Assembly: GCF_003444775.1 (NCBI RefSeq) | Contig: NZ_CP021082.1 | Span: 434,001-498,000 of the forward strand | Source: Deinococcus ficus | GTDB taxonomy: Bacteria > Deinococcota > Deinococci > Deinococcales > Deinococcaceae | DNA length: 64,000 nucleotides | Reading direction: 5' to 3' | Part shown: in pieces, positions 1 through 8,518 of the stretch | How positions within the stretch are numbered: position 1 is the first letter of the stretch | How the letters are laid out: each line of letters begins with the position of its first letter | Program-made: the position numbers and the translations under genes | Notes under the pieces: generated by a model | What the model saw: the letters and a program-made list of their open reading frames with translations, nothing else | What the model was told of the DNA's origin: nothing | Database searches by the model: none

Positions 1-2
1 CG

Positions 3-1214
3 GCGAGCGGGGCCGCGTCCCCGGACCTCCTCGAGTTCGTCTGTGACGAGGAGAGCAACCTGCGCGCCCTGGTGGCGTTTTTGATGCATCAGGGTGAATT
101 TGGGAAACTCGTGTCGCTGGCCGAACCGCTGATGTGGTTCTACCCGCTGCACGGCCGGATGCCAGAGGGGCTGCGCACCTTTGAGCACCTGGTACAGGAA
201 CTGCCTGTGGGAGATCCACAGGGGCAGCAGGCCCGCCGGGCGTTCCTGGCGAGTCACGGCCTGCTGTGCCTGTTCATCGGGCACCTGGACCGTGCCGTGG
301 AGCTCCTGACGGCGGCGGTGGACACCGCTGAGGGAGACCCCCTGCAACTGAACCGGGCGCTGGACGGTCTCGGCCAGGCGCACTACCGGGCCGGGCAGTT
401 CGGCCTGGCGGTCGAACCCCTGGCGAGGGCGGTGCAGCTGGCCCGGACCCTGAACGACCCGGTGCGGTTGCTGCGGACCCTGAACGATTACGCGCTCGCT
501 TTGGCCCTGACCGACCAGCCCCACCAGGCAGAGGACGTGCACGCTGAAGCGCGGACCCTGCACACCACGGGTCAGGTGCCCCTTGGACTGGACATCGTCT
601 GGCTGCACACGCACCACGGGCTGCTGGCCATGTTGCGCGAGCAGCCCGGTGAGGCCCTGGGTGCATGGAACGCGGCCATCGGTGCGGCGCAGGCCGTGAA
701 CACCCCCGGCCTGATCCCCGTTGTGCAGGCCCTCAAAGCCCTCGTGATGATCGACGATGGCCTGAATGGAGCTCCTCGACCGGAAGCCGCGTCCCAGGCC
801 GACGCACTGTGTCGGGCGTTTCTGCCGGTGACCGAAGCGTCCGGGGAGCAGTTCGCACAGGCCCTTCTGCTCGTCCTGCAAGGACGCCTGGAGGCCTGGC
901 GGGGCGACCTGCGTCTTGGCCTGCAGCGCGTCTGGGCGGGCCTCGGACGTGCGTGTGACACGCACAACGGCATGGTGGTGCAGCTGGCCCTGCCGGTCCT
1001 CATCTCTTTGCTCGCGCAGGCAGGACAGGCCGAGGAGGCTGGCCTCCTGATCGGGCGCGTCCTCCACGGGCCGGACACCACCGCTTGGCTCAGGACCCGC
1101 GCCCGTCGCTGCCAGGCTGGCCTGCGCCAGGCGGCTGGACAGCAGCCAGAGTCGCCGCAGGAGGCAGCCCTGGAGCTCAGGCAGGTGCTGGGCGCGCTCC
1201 GGTCAAGGGCCTGA
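3..1214 (+). CDS. TPR-rich C-terminal part of a large regulator (5' partial)
   Basis: The reading frame is open from the first bases of the window, so the start lies upstream. The visible ~400 residues are helical, with TPR-like pairs such as LNRALDGLGQAHYRAGQFG and VRLLRTLNDYALALA. The opening ESNLRALVAFLM resembles the junction between the ATPase core and TPR array of BTAD/LuxR-type (AfsR-like, MalT-like) transcription regulators. No DNA-binding domain is present in this part. A similar regulator fragment lies at 3363-4859. The role is probably a signal-integrating regulator, but its ligand and targets cannot be told. The family call is inferred from repeat style only. Confidence 0.6.
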   Translation, partial: ASGAASPDLLEFVCDEESNLRALVAFLMHQGEFGKLVSLAEPLMWFYPLHGRMPEGLRTFEHLVQELPVGDPQGQQARRAFLASHGLLCLFIGHLDRAVELLTAAVDTAEGDPLQLNRALDGLGQAHYRAGQFGLAVEPLARAVQLARTLNDPVRLLRTLNDYALALALTDQPHQAEDVHAEARTLHTTGQVPLGLDIVWLHTHHGLLAMLREQPGEALGAWNAAIGAAQAVNTPGLIPVVQALKALVMIDDGLNGAPRPEAASQADALCRAFLPVTEASGEQFAQALLLVLQGRLEAWRGDLRLGLQRVWAGLGRACDTHNGMVVQLALPVLISLLAQAGQAEEAGLLIGRVLHGPDTTAWLRTRARRCQAGLRQAAGQQPESPQEAALELRQVLGALRSRA

Positions 1215-1288
1215 TCGCGCTCCTGAATGAGCGGCAGCGAGGAGGACCACCCGGCCCACGGCACGTGACGTGAGGCCCCCCGGCGGCT

Positions 1289-1960
1289 TCAAGGGGGCGT
1301 CAGCTGCACCCACTCGCCATCGGACACGACCTCGACCGTCCCGCCCTCGACGCGAATGGCCGTCTGGTCGTCCATGGCGTAACACGGCCCGGTCAGGTTC
1401 GCGGCCCACCGCTGCGCGGCCGGCAGGGTGTTCTCCGGCATCATCGGGTGATTCAGATGGGGAAAGACCGAGAAGTCCACCAGGCCCAGGGTGCGGTCAT
1501 CTCCACCGGACGCCGGCCAGGATACGAACTCACGGCCGATGCGAGGGGTCATCACCATGCTGCCGGCGCTGACGCCCACCCACACCGTATCCACCAGTGA
1601 CGGCAGGAGTTCGGTCAGCCCCGACTCCCGCATCCAGTGGGCGAGGAACATGGCGTCCCCACCGTCCACCAGCAGGGCGTCCGCCGCCTGCACCCACGGC
1701 ACCCACCGCGCCCGGTCCATGCTGGGTAGCGCCGTGAGTTCCAGCAGGCCCAGCGACGCCCAGCCCAGGTCACACATCGGCGCGGGCGACTGCCCGGCCA
1801 CGAACCGCCACGCGGATTCCGGCGTGCACCACGGGTGCCCGTACTCCGCCGTAGGAATGCACAGCGCCCTGGCTTCCGAGATGGGCTTGCCGAGCAGCTC
1901 GGTCAGGGCCGTGTGAATGCGGGCATTGGTGACGCCTCCGGATGTGAGCAGCAGTTTCAT
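1289..1960 (-). CDS. Peptidase E-like protein (S51 family)
   Basis: A 223-residue cytoplasmic protein. The start at 1960 has AGGAGG 4 nt upstream and begins MKLLLTSGGVTN, as S51 enzymes do. The nucleophile elbow is GVSAGSMVM, with the preceding DALLVDGGDAMFLAHW loop typical of peptidase E/cyanophycinase relatives. S51 enzymes use a Ser-His-Glu site; peptidase E cleaves N-terminal aspartyl dipeptides. The gene follows the 2130-3296 gene on the same strand but is separated from it by a perfect palindrome (2039-2064), so it probably has its own transcript. The family is clear; the substrate is inferred. Confidence 0.82.
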   Translation of the reverse strand: MKLLLTSGGVTNARIHTALTELLGKPISEARALCIPTAEYGHPWCTPESAWRFVAGQSPAPMCDLGWASLGLLELTALPSMDRARWVPWVQAADALLVDGGDAMFLAHWMRESGLTELLPSLVDTVWVGVSAGSMVMTPRIGREFVSWPASGGDDRTLGLVDFSVFPHLNHPMMPENTLPAAQRWAANLTGPCYAMDDQTAIRVEGGTVEVVSDGEWVQLTPP

Positions 1961-2038
1961 GGGGCCTCCTGACTCAGGGTAACGGGCACGCTCAACCAGG
2001 AACGCCCACGCGCGCCTCACGCCGGTGGCAGACACCAG

Positions 2039-2064
2039 GGCCCGCATCCGATCGGATGCGGGCC
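2039..2064 (-). terminator. Perfect 26-bp palindrome, likely terminator
   Basis: Stem GGCCCGCATCC pairs with GGATGCGGGCC around a GATC loop. It lies just downstream of the leftward gene ending at 2130. No T-run follows, so a protein-binding dyad is the alternative. Confidence 0.55.
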
Positions 2065-2129
2065 GAAATGAACTGCGCAGTGGGAAGGCACGCAGCGTTC
2101 AGCGCGCGGATTCCGCCCCAGTACGCGGC

Positions 2130-3296
2130 CTAGCGGTTTTTGGGGAGGCGAAGTTCGAGGTACATGTTGGGCCGCACCGCCTGGTAATCCCAGGTGAAGC
2201 CCCCGGTGTAACTCATGCCCCACTCGTACGTCTCCATGCCCCCGATCCGCCGGCGCAACTCCACCGGCTGACCGTTCATGCTGGCCGTCACGGTGTACGT
2301 CCCCCACATCACGTTCGCCGCCACCCACCCCGACCCGCTCATCACCAGGCGCGTCTTGATCACCGAGCCGGTCGTGCCGTCCGCCAGCTTCCCGACGGGC
2401 GTCAGGGTCAGTTCCACCTGCGCGGGATCCACGTCGAAGTTCCCGGCCTCGCGCTCCACGAACACGCAGCCCAGACTGCCGTACGGATCCTGCCGGCTGA
2501 CGGGTTTGGGTTTGAAGACGAAGTTCCGCACGCCGCCCACCCCGCCCGGCACGACCTGCGGGTCCTCGGGAAGGAGGGAGACGTTGATGGTGGAGCCGTC
2601 GTAGCGCAGCGGGAGGGTGGCGGTGACGTTGAAGGTGACGGGAGCGTTGCGCACGTCGATGCGGTAGTTGCCCTGGGCGTCGGTGTGGGTGATGAGGTTG
2701 CTGTCGTAGGCGGCGGTGTTGTCGGCGACGACCTCGACGCCGGGGAGCGGCACGCCCTGCTCGTTCACCACCCGCCCCGTGATGTACCCACGCTGCGCGG
2801 TGGCGGACGTGGACGGTTTCGCCGGGGCAGGGGGGGTGCTGGGCTTGGCTGGGGCGGAACTGGTGGTCTTGGCCGGAGGTGTGGACGCGGAGGCGGGCTT
2901 CTTGACCTCCACGAGTTCGAGTTTGACGTTGGTGGTGCCGACCTTGACCGAGGTGGTGGGTTGGTCGGCCAGGAGGGCGCGGTCCACCCAGTCTCCGGGG
3001 CTGATGTCCTCGTCGCCGTCGTTGTCCTGAATGGCGTAGATGGCGTAGGGAACGGTGCCGAGGTCCTTGATGGTGAAGTCCGCTTTGGATTTGGTGCTGC
3101 TGATCACGACGCCGCGGACGTCGTCGGAGTCGCAGTCGCCTTTGGGGCAGGCGATGACGACGGTGCCTTTCAGCGAGTGCCCGCCTGTGGCGGTCACCGT
3201 TCCGCTGATGGTGCGGGGCGCGGCGGGGGCGGCCAGGGCCACGAGGGTGAGGTTCAGGCTGATCAGCGCGGTCACGGTTCGGATCGTGGTGTTCAT
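2130..3296 (-). CDS. Secreted carboxypeptidase-regulatory-like (CNA-B type) protein
   Basis: 388 residues with an N-terminal signal peptide (MNTTIRTVTALISLNLTLVA, cleavage near the following AAPAAP). The first module (about 25-125) has a beta-sandwich look and contains DNDGDEDISPGDW, an acidic calcium-like loop. A Pro/Ala/Thr/Ser-rich linker follows (about 128-175). A second module, ITGRVVNEQGVPLPGVEVVAD then TDAQGNYRIDV, is a classic carboxypeptidase regulatory-like fold. The C-terminal ~150 residues have no recognised motif. GGAG precedes the ATG at 3296. It probably binds or scaffolds at the cell envelope; no catalytic residues are evident. Confidence 0.7.
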   Translation of the reverse strand: MNTTIRTVTALISLNLTLVALAAPAAPRTISGTVTATGGHSLKGTVVIACPKGDCDSDDVRGVVISSTKSKADFTIKDLGTVPYAIYAIQDNDGDEDISPGDWVDRALLADQPTTSVKVGTTNVKLELVEVKKPASASTPPAKTTSSAPAKPSTPPAPAKPSTSATAQRGYITGRVVNEQGVPLPGVEVVADNTAAYDSNLITHTDAQGNYRIDVRNAPVTFNVTATLPLRYDGSTINVSLLPEDPQVVPGGVGGVRNFVFKPKPVSRQDPYGSLGCVFVEREAGNFDVDPAQVELTLTPVGKLADGTTGSVIKTRLVMSGSGWVAANVMWGTYTVTASMNGQPVELRRRIGGMETYEWGMSYTGGFTWDYQAVRPNMYLELRLPKNR

Positions 3297-3362
3297 GGTG
3301 GTCTCCGGTGCCTTGAGGCGTGTCCGGAGCGTAGGAGGCGGGCGGTGGCTGGCCCGTGACAC

Positions 3363-4859
3363 GTGGAGTGCCTCCCACGCTCGTGCGGATGGTGGGCCGC
3401 GGCCTTGCGGGCCTACCACCGCTGCAAACAGGTCCTGCATCAGGAGCTCGGCGCCGACCCCTCGCCCGACACCCAGCAGCTCGCCCGGGCCATTGACCAG
3501 GGCACCCTGGAGCGCACGGCCGCCCGGCCGCAGGCGCGAATTCCCCTGAGCGTGCTGCGCCCCCCGACGCTGGTGGGCCGCGCGGCCGTGTGGGCGCAGA
3601 TGGAAGACGCCTGGGCGCAGGGGCTGGGCATCATGATCGAGGGGGACCCGGGCTCCGGCAAGTCGCGCCTGGCGCAGGACTTCCTGCGCTCCCGGGGCGA
3701 TCACCAGATCCTCTACTTCCAGGGCCGCCCGGGGGACGCCGACGTGCCGTACGCCACCCACGCCCGCAACTACCGCCAGACGCTCGCCGCCAACCCGGAC
3801 CTCCCGCTGCCGGCGTGGGTGGTGCGTGAACTTGCGCGCATGCTGCCCGAACTCGGCGAGGCGCCGCCGCCCATGACGACCGAGGCGGACAAACGCCGGT
3901 TTTACGAGGCGAAGTACGAGGTGGTGCGGCTCGTGGCGGAGCGCGGCCCGGTGATCATCTGCACGGACGACGTGCAGTTCATGGACGAACCGAGCATCGA
4001 GGCGGGCGCGTACGTGGGATCTCGGTTCTGGGGGGACACGAACACCATGCTGCGCTGCCTGTACTGCCACCGCACCGGCGCCCTGCCGCCCTACTCGGCG
4101 GCGCTGCTCGACTCCATGTACGCGGCCGGGGTGGTCGTGCCCATTCATCTGCCCCCGCTGGAGGAACCGGCCGTGCGCGAGCTGCTCGCGGAACTCGGCC
4201 TGCAGGGCGGCGACGGGGTCGTGAGTCAGGTGGCCCGGGCCACGCAGGGCAACGTGCAGTTCGTGCTCGAGACGGTCAAGGCCATGTACGAGCGCGGCGG
4301 TGACGTCCAGCCACCCGCCGGGGCGAAATCCGGCATTGCCGAGATGATCGGGGAGCGCCTCCCCCGGCTCTCCCCGGGCGCCCTGCAGGCCGCTCGGGCC
4401 GCCGCGGTTCTCAGGCGCGACTTCACCCTTGAACTCGTCACGCAGACCCTCGGCACCGGCCTGCTGGACACCGTCACCGCCTGGGAGGAACTGGAAGCGG
4501 CGCAGGTCGTCGCCGGCGAGGCGTTCAGCCACGACCTGGTGCTGGAAACGGTCCTGGCCGGAACGCCCCCCACCATCCGCCGGGCCCTGCACCGCAGCGC
4601 CGCCCGCGTCCTCGCGTCGGCCGGCGCCCACCCGGCCCGCGTGGCCGCTCACTGGGAAGACGGCGAAGACCAGCGCCAGGCCGCCCCGTGGCTGCTGAGG
4701 GCCGCACAGGCCGCGGCGGACAGCCTGCGCCTGACCGAGGCGCGCGAGCTCTACGTCCGTGCCGAGGCCGCCTGCACGCAGACCGGCGAGGCGGCCATGG
4801 CCGCCACCTGCCCGCAGGCGCTGCAGGACCTCGCCGCCCGGACCGTTCCGGCCTCCTGA
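3363..4859 (+). pseudogene. 5'-truncated BTAD/AAA-ATPase transcription regulator
   Basis: The open frame begins at a GTG without a close ribosome site, and an in-frame stop lies just upstream at 3357. Residues 13-45 (LRAYHRCKQVLHQELGADPS) are the end of a BTAD domain, so the winged-helix domain and most of the BTAD are missing. A P-loop ATPase follows (IEGDPGSGKSRLA, about residue 95) with the Walker B-like VIICTDDVQ, then a few helical repeats. Full-length relatives carry ~200 more residues at the N-terminus and often a long TPR tail. This looks like a decayed or rearranged SARP/MalT-like regulator. An ATPase-only protein cannot be ruled out. Confidence 0.6.
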
Positions 4860-4932
4860 AGACCCGTCATGCCCCAATCACTGTGCCGGACCTAACCTCA
4901 GGCACCACCGAGCCGTGGTGAAGGGGGAAGGG

Positions 4933-5133
4933 ATGGAACAGGACGACAACAGGCCGGTGCCGGACGAGGGGCGCGTGTACGTGCTGCGCGTGTGGCATGA
5001 CACCCGGGAGGACGAGGCGTCCTGGCACGCCACCGTGCGCGAGGGCAGCCACGGTGCGCGGCGGTCGTTCGCGAGCGTGGACGCCTGCATCGAGCATCTC
5101 TACGGGGAATTGCTGAGGCGCCCCCCGCGCTGA
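4933..5133 (+). CDS. Small conserved-looking protein, unknown function
   Basis: A 66-residue acidic/aromatic protein read from the ATG at 4933, with AAGGGGGAAGGG immediately upstream. It contains WHATVREG and a C-terminal helix ending HLYGELLRR. There is no signal peptide or membrane segment. Its 3' end overlaps the convergent gene at 5100 by 34 bp. I do not recognise a domain. Confidence 0.55.
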   Translation: MEQDDNRPVPDEGRVYVLRVWHDTREDEASWHATVREGSHGARRSFASVDACIEHLYGELLRRPPR

Positions 5134-5807
5134 GGGCGCGGGTCCGCCGGAGGGTCCGGCGCGTGCGGGTCGCCGGCCAGGCCCACCATGACGCGGTAGG
5201 CATGACGGCCCGGCCGGGCGCGGTACCGGTCCAGCACCGCGGCCAGTTCCGCCTGCAGGGCGCGGGCGTCGCGTTCGTCCAGGTGCAGCACCCCGCCGTG
5301 CAGCAGCCCCACCGGGGCGTCCGCGTCGCCAGGGGTGCAGTGGTAGGTGGCGCTGCGGGCGGGCGTGAGCTCGAACTGCCCGTCACGCACGCCGAAGTGA
5401 ATGCCCCACTCGCCGCCCAGGGTCTCCCCGGTCTGCGCGTACGCGCGGCGCAGGCGGGCCATGTCAGGCGCGTGAACCGCTTCGACCAGCGCCAGCAGGT
5501 CCTCCGGGCGGGCCGCGTGATGGGGCATGAAAAAGGCGTCCGCGACCGCGCGGTACAGGACCCGCGTGCCGCGCACGTGCCGTTGCGCTCCCGTGACCTG
5601 CAGCAGGCCCAGCGCCTGCCAGCGCTGCACCCGGCGCAGCGTTGTGTTCGGGTCCTCCCCGGCCGCCCGCGCGGCCTGCGTCACGGCGGCGTCCTGCCCC
5701 ACGAACGGCAGGAAACTGCGGCGCTGCCGGGCGTCGAGCAGCACGGCCGCCTGCGCCGGGTCCTGCAGCACAAAGGGTGAATCGGCGGCTGGCGGTTCAC
5801 GCGTCAC
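5100..5807 (-). CDS. ArsR-like winged-helix transcriptional regulator
   Basis: 235 residues from a GTG at 5807. The N-terminal ~80 residues read as a winged helix (VTQAARAAGEDPNTTLRRV for the HTH, then WQALGLLQV and a wing). The larger C-terminal part, with many His/Arg, resembles the effector region of helix-turn-helix domain proteins that regulate neighbouring genes. It is divergent from the MBL-fold gene starting at 5826, with only 18 bp between the starts, so it may control that gene. The GTG was chosen because no ATG fits before the HTH. Confidence 0.65.
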   Translation of the reverse strand: MTREPPAADSPFVLQDPAQAAVLLDARQRRSFLPFVGQDAAVTQAARAAGEDPNTTLRRVQRWQALGLLQVTGAQRHVRGTRVLYRAVADAFFMPHHAARPEDLLALVEAVHAPDMARLRRAYAQTGETLGGEWGIHFGVRDGQFELTPARSATYHCTPGDADAPVGLLHGGVLHLDERDARALQAELAAVLDRYRARPGRHAYRVMVGLAGDPHAPDPPADPRPQRGGRLSNSP

Positions 5808-5825
5808 GCCCGCCACGATAACGGC

Positions 5826-6491
5826 ATGCTTCAGATCACGAACGACGTCACGCTCCTGCCGCTGCTGGGCACCATGGTGAACGCCTACCTGATCGGCGAC
5901 GTGCTCATCGACGCCGGCATCCGGCAGTCCGCAGGGCCGCTCCAGCGCATGCTGCGCGGACACCACCTGTCGGCGCACGCCCTCACGCACGCCCACCCGG
6001 ACCACCAGGGCGCCTCGCACGCCGTGTGTACCGCGCGGCAGGTGCCGCTGTGGACCAGCGCCGCGGAAGCCGGCGCCATGGAAGCTGGCACGCTGCGGCG
6101 CGCCATGCCCCGCAACGCGGTGGTCGCCGCCGAGGACCAGGTGCTGACCGGCCCCGCGCACCCGGTCGCGCGGCACCTGCGTGAAGGAGACGACGTGTAC
6201 GGCTTCGAGGTGCTCGAAACCCCTGGCCACGCGCCCGGGCACCTGTGCTTCTGGCGGGAGCGGGACCGGCTGCTGATCGCCGGGGATGTGCTCGTGAACG
6301 TGCGCCTGCCGACGCCCCTGACCGCGCTGGGCGAACCGCCGCGGATGTTCACCGCGGACCCCGAACGCAACCGCACGTCCATCCGGCGCCTCGCGGCCCT
6401 GGATCCCCTCACGGTCCTGTTCGGGCACGGCCCGCCCCTGCGGGACCCCGACCTGCTGCACGCCTTCGTGGCGCGGCTGCCCGGCAGCTGA
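5826..6491 (+). CDS. MBL-fold metallo-hydrolase
   Basis: 221 residues of the metallo-beta-lactamase superfamily. The metal-binding signature THAHPDHQGA (HxHxDH) is at about residue 55, followed by TPGHAPGHLCFW (second metal His), IAGDVLV (bridging Asp) and FGHGPP (last His). The start MLQITNDVTLLPLLG suits the family's first beta strands. These enzymes hydrolyse thioesters, phosphodiesters or lactones; the substrate cannot be told. The gene is divergent from a winged-helix regulator. Confidence 0.85.
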   Translation: MLQITNDVTLLPLLGTMVNAYLIGDVLIDAGIRQSAGPLQRMLRGHHLSAHALTHAHPDHQGASHAVCTARQVPLWTSAAEAGAMEAGTLRRAMPRNAVVAAEDQVLTGPAHPVARHLREGDDVYGFEVLETPGHAPGHLCFWRERDRLLIAGDVLVNVRLPTPLTALGEPPRMFTADPERNRTSIRRLAALDPLTVLFGHGPPLRDPDLLHAFVARLPGS

Positions 6492-6606
6492 CTGGACCGG
6501 GGGGAGCCTGGCGGCCCGCGTACCATTCTCCAGCCATCCTGGTTCCGGCACAGTGGCCGGGAACTGGACGCGCCCCTGTTTCGCGCGTCCGGGAAGGACC
6601 TGAACC

Positions 6607-7989
6607 ATGACGCACCCTGCCCGTTTCCTGCTGCCCGCCCTGCTGCTGACCCTCCCGTCCGCTCCCGCGTCCGCCGCCGTACCGGCCAGCCTCTCCGGCG
6701 AGTGGTTCAGCGGCCCGCAGTACGCCGCGGCCGTGTACACCACCGAGTTCGGCGCGGCGAACGCCGACGCCCGCCGCCTGCTGCTGAACAAGGACGGCAC
6801 GTACGTGTACACCGAATTCGAATCCACGCAGTACCCCAGCTCTTTCGGCACGACCGGGTACCCGATCACCTGTCAGATGATGGACGTCACCGTGGAGCGC
6901 GGAACGTTCACGGTGCAGGGCGGCAATATCACGTTCAAGGCAGCCAAGGTCGACCGCGTCGGCGCCTACTCCCCGGACCGGCTGAACAACGGCTGCAAGC
7001 GCAACGCCGGAACCCGGTCCTCCAAGGCCGGAAGCGGCGCCGACACCCTCGTCTGGTCGGTTGCCTCCGGGAAACTCACGGTCAAGGCCGGCAAGGACGC
7101 CGCCCTCTACGTGCGCCGCACCCCGGCCTCGCCCCCCGCGCCCGCCGCGTCCACGGTGTCGCCGGAACTCGGCGGAGAGTGGCACAGCGGCCGCATCTCC
7201 CCGATCGAGTACTACAACACTGCCACGGGCAAATGGGCCGAGGCGAGCGGCACGAGCGTCATCCTGAAGTTCGGGCCGAACTTCACGTACGAACGCACCG
7301 GGCTGATGGTCGTCACCACGTACGGCTGCACGTCCAAGCTGCTGGTGCAGGAAAAGGGCAAGGTCGCCCAGAACGGCAACACCCTGACCTTCACCCCGTC
7401 CAGCAGTGCCGCCACCGGCTACACCTGCAGCCCCAGCAAGATGTCCACCGCGAAAAACCACGTCAAACCGTACAGCGAGCAGTACCAGGTGCGCACCGAA
7501 CCGAACGGGCAGCGCGTGCTCAGCCTCAGCCGTAGCGGCGCACAGACACTGTTCAACCGCCCCCTGGGCAGCAAGCCCGAGGGCGCCGTGACGCCCCGCG
7601 GCGGCGTGGTGACGCCGCCCCCGCCCGCCTCGGGCAGTCCTGGCGCGCCCACCGCCAGTCCGGTGATGCCCGCGGCCCCTGCCCGCTGGACGGCGACGGG
7701 ACGCTGGGACGCGGTGATCACCGTGAACGGCCGGACCATCCAGGTGCGCCTGAACCTGCAGGACGACTCGCCCCGCATCCTGGGGTACGGGGACGACCCG
7801 GTGGAGTACGCCAACGGCAACAGCCAGACCGGCGCCCTGGACGTCGGCCTGGATCTGGGAGGGGACACCATGGAGCTCAAGGTGCAGGGCCGCTTCGACG
7901 GGGACCGCTACCAGGGCACCGTCCGCTGGACGAACTACGAAGGGGAGGACCTCGGGCGCGGCACCCTGACCATGACCCGGCAGCCCTGA
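6607..7989 (+). CDS. Large secreted protein with three lipocalin-like/beta modules
   Basis: 460 residues with a signal peptide (MTHPARFLLPALLLTLPSA, then PASAAVP). Two similar modules start LSGEWFSGPQ (about 30) and LGGEWHSGRIS (about 190). Both carry 'GEW.SG' openings, a YTYE/YTYV-type strand and a conserved Cys pair. A Pro-rich linker (about 335-360) leads to a third module opening WTATGRWDAVITVNG. These look like repeated small beta-barrels. AAGGACC precedes the ATG, and a strong hairpin follows the stop. Function unknown; envelope or extracellular location is likely. Confidence 0.65.
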   Translation: MTHPARFLLPALLLTLPSAPASAAVPASLSGEWFSGPQYAAAVYTTEFGAANADARRLLLNKDGTYVYTEFESTQYPSSFGTTGYPITCQMMDVTVERGTFTVQGGNITFKAAKVDRVGAYSPDRLNNGCKRNAGTRSSKAGSGADTLVWSVASGKLTVKAGKDAALYVRRTPASPPAPAASTVSPELGGEWHSGRISPIEYYNTATGKWAEASGTSVILKFGPNFTYERTGLMVVTTYGCTSKLLVQEKGKVAQNGNTLTFTPSSSAATGYTCSPSKMSTAKNHVKPYSEQYQVRTEPNGQRVLSLSRSGAQTLFNRPLGSKPEGAVTPRGGVVTPPPPASGSPGAPTASPVMPAAPARWTATGRWDAVITVNGRTIQVRLNLQDDSPRILGYGDDPVEYANGNSQTGALDVGLDLGGDTMELKVQGRFDGDRYQGTVRWTNYEGEDLGRGTLTMTRQP

Positions 7990-8013
7990 CCGGGCCAGCA
8001 CGCGAGAAGCCAA

Positions 8014-8040
8014 CCCCCGCCTCAGCACTGGAGGCGGGGG
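8014..8040. terminator. Bidirectional hairpin terminator
   Basis: A 10-bp perfect stem, CCCCCGCCTC / GAGGCGGGGG with a 7-nt loop, lies between convergent genes ending at 7989 and 8084. A T-run is absent. Confidence 0.6.
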
Positions 8041-8083
8041 TGAGGTGATGTCTGTGGGGCGTGGGCGGCGGCTGGAGGCCGGC

Positions 8084-8518
8084 TCAACCCAGCTCTGGGG
8101 CACGCGCGGCGCGGCGGGCGAACCGGGCCTCCAGGGCCACGTACAGCAGCCCGCCCAGGACGCCCAGCACCGACCACGGCAGGTTCGTGGTGCTCCAGAC
8201 CAGGGCCCCCCCGCCGAGCGCGCCGACCAGCCACTGCAGGCCGGGCCGGACGGTGCCCGCCCAGGCGGCCAGGGGCGCGACCAGAAGCCCGAACAGCACG
8301 GCGCCCGGTGACCCGAACGCCAGCGTGACCATGAACACGCCCGTCCAGGCGTACGGGGCGTCCGTCCAGGCCTGGGCGCGGTCCAGGACCAGCCACGCGG
8401 CGACCAGCAGAGTGGCCGTGCCCAGGGCCATCAGGACGGCGGTGAGGAGGGCCAGCCCCAGCCGGCGCAGGCCCATGGTCAGGGCGCGCCGCGCCCATGG
8501 GGTGGCCCCCGGCGTCAT
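8084..8518 (-). CDS. Small integral membrane protein, unknown
   Basis: 144 residues with about four hydrophobic segments (LALLTAVLMALGTATLLVAA, YAWTGVFMVTLAFG, AVLFGLLVAPLAAW, WSVLGVLGGLLYVAL). The ATG at 8518 overlaps the TGA of the upstream gene (ATGA), indicating translational coupling with the secreted protein at 8515-9723. No family recognised. Confidence 0.6.
   Translation of the reverse strand: MTPGATPWARRALTMGLRRLGLALLTAVLMALGTATLLVAAWLVLDRAQAWTDAPYAWTGVFMVTLAFGSPGAVLFGLLVAPLAAWAGTVRPGLQWLVGALGGGALVWSTTNLPWSVLGVLGGLLYVALEARFARRAARAPELG

Noticed and set aside
3297..4877. Long leftward open frame extending the 2130-3296 gene to over 900 codons
   Set aside because: The extension is antisense to the ATPase regulator, has shadow-like low-complexity composition, and the signal peptide with GGAG at 3296 gives a natural start.
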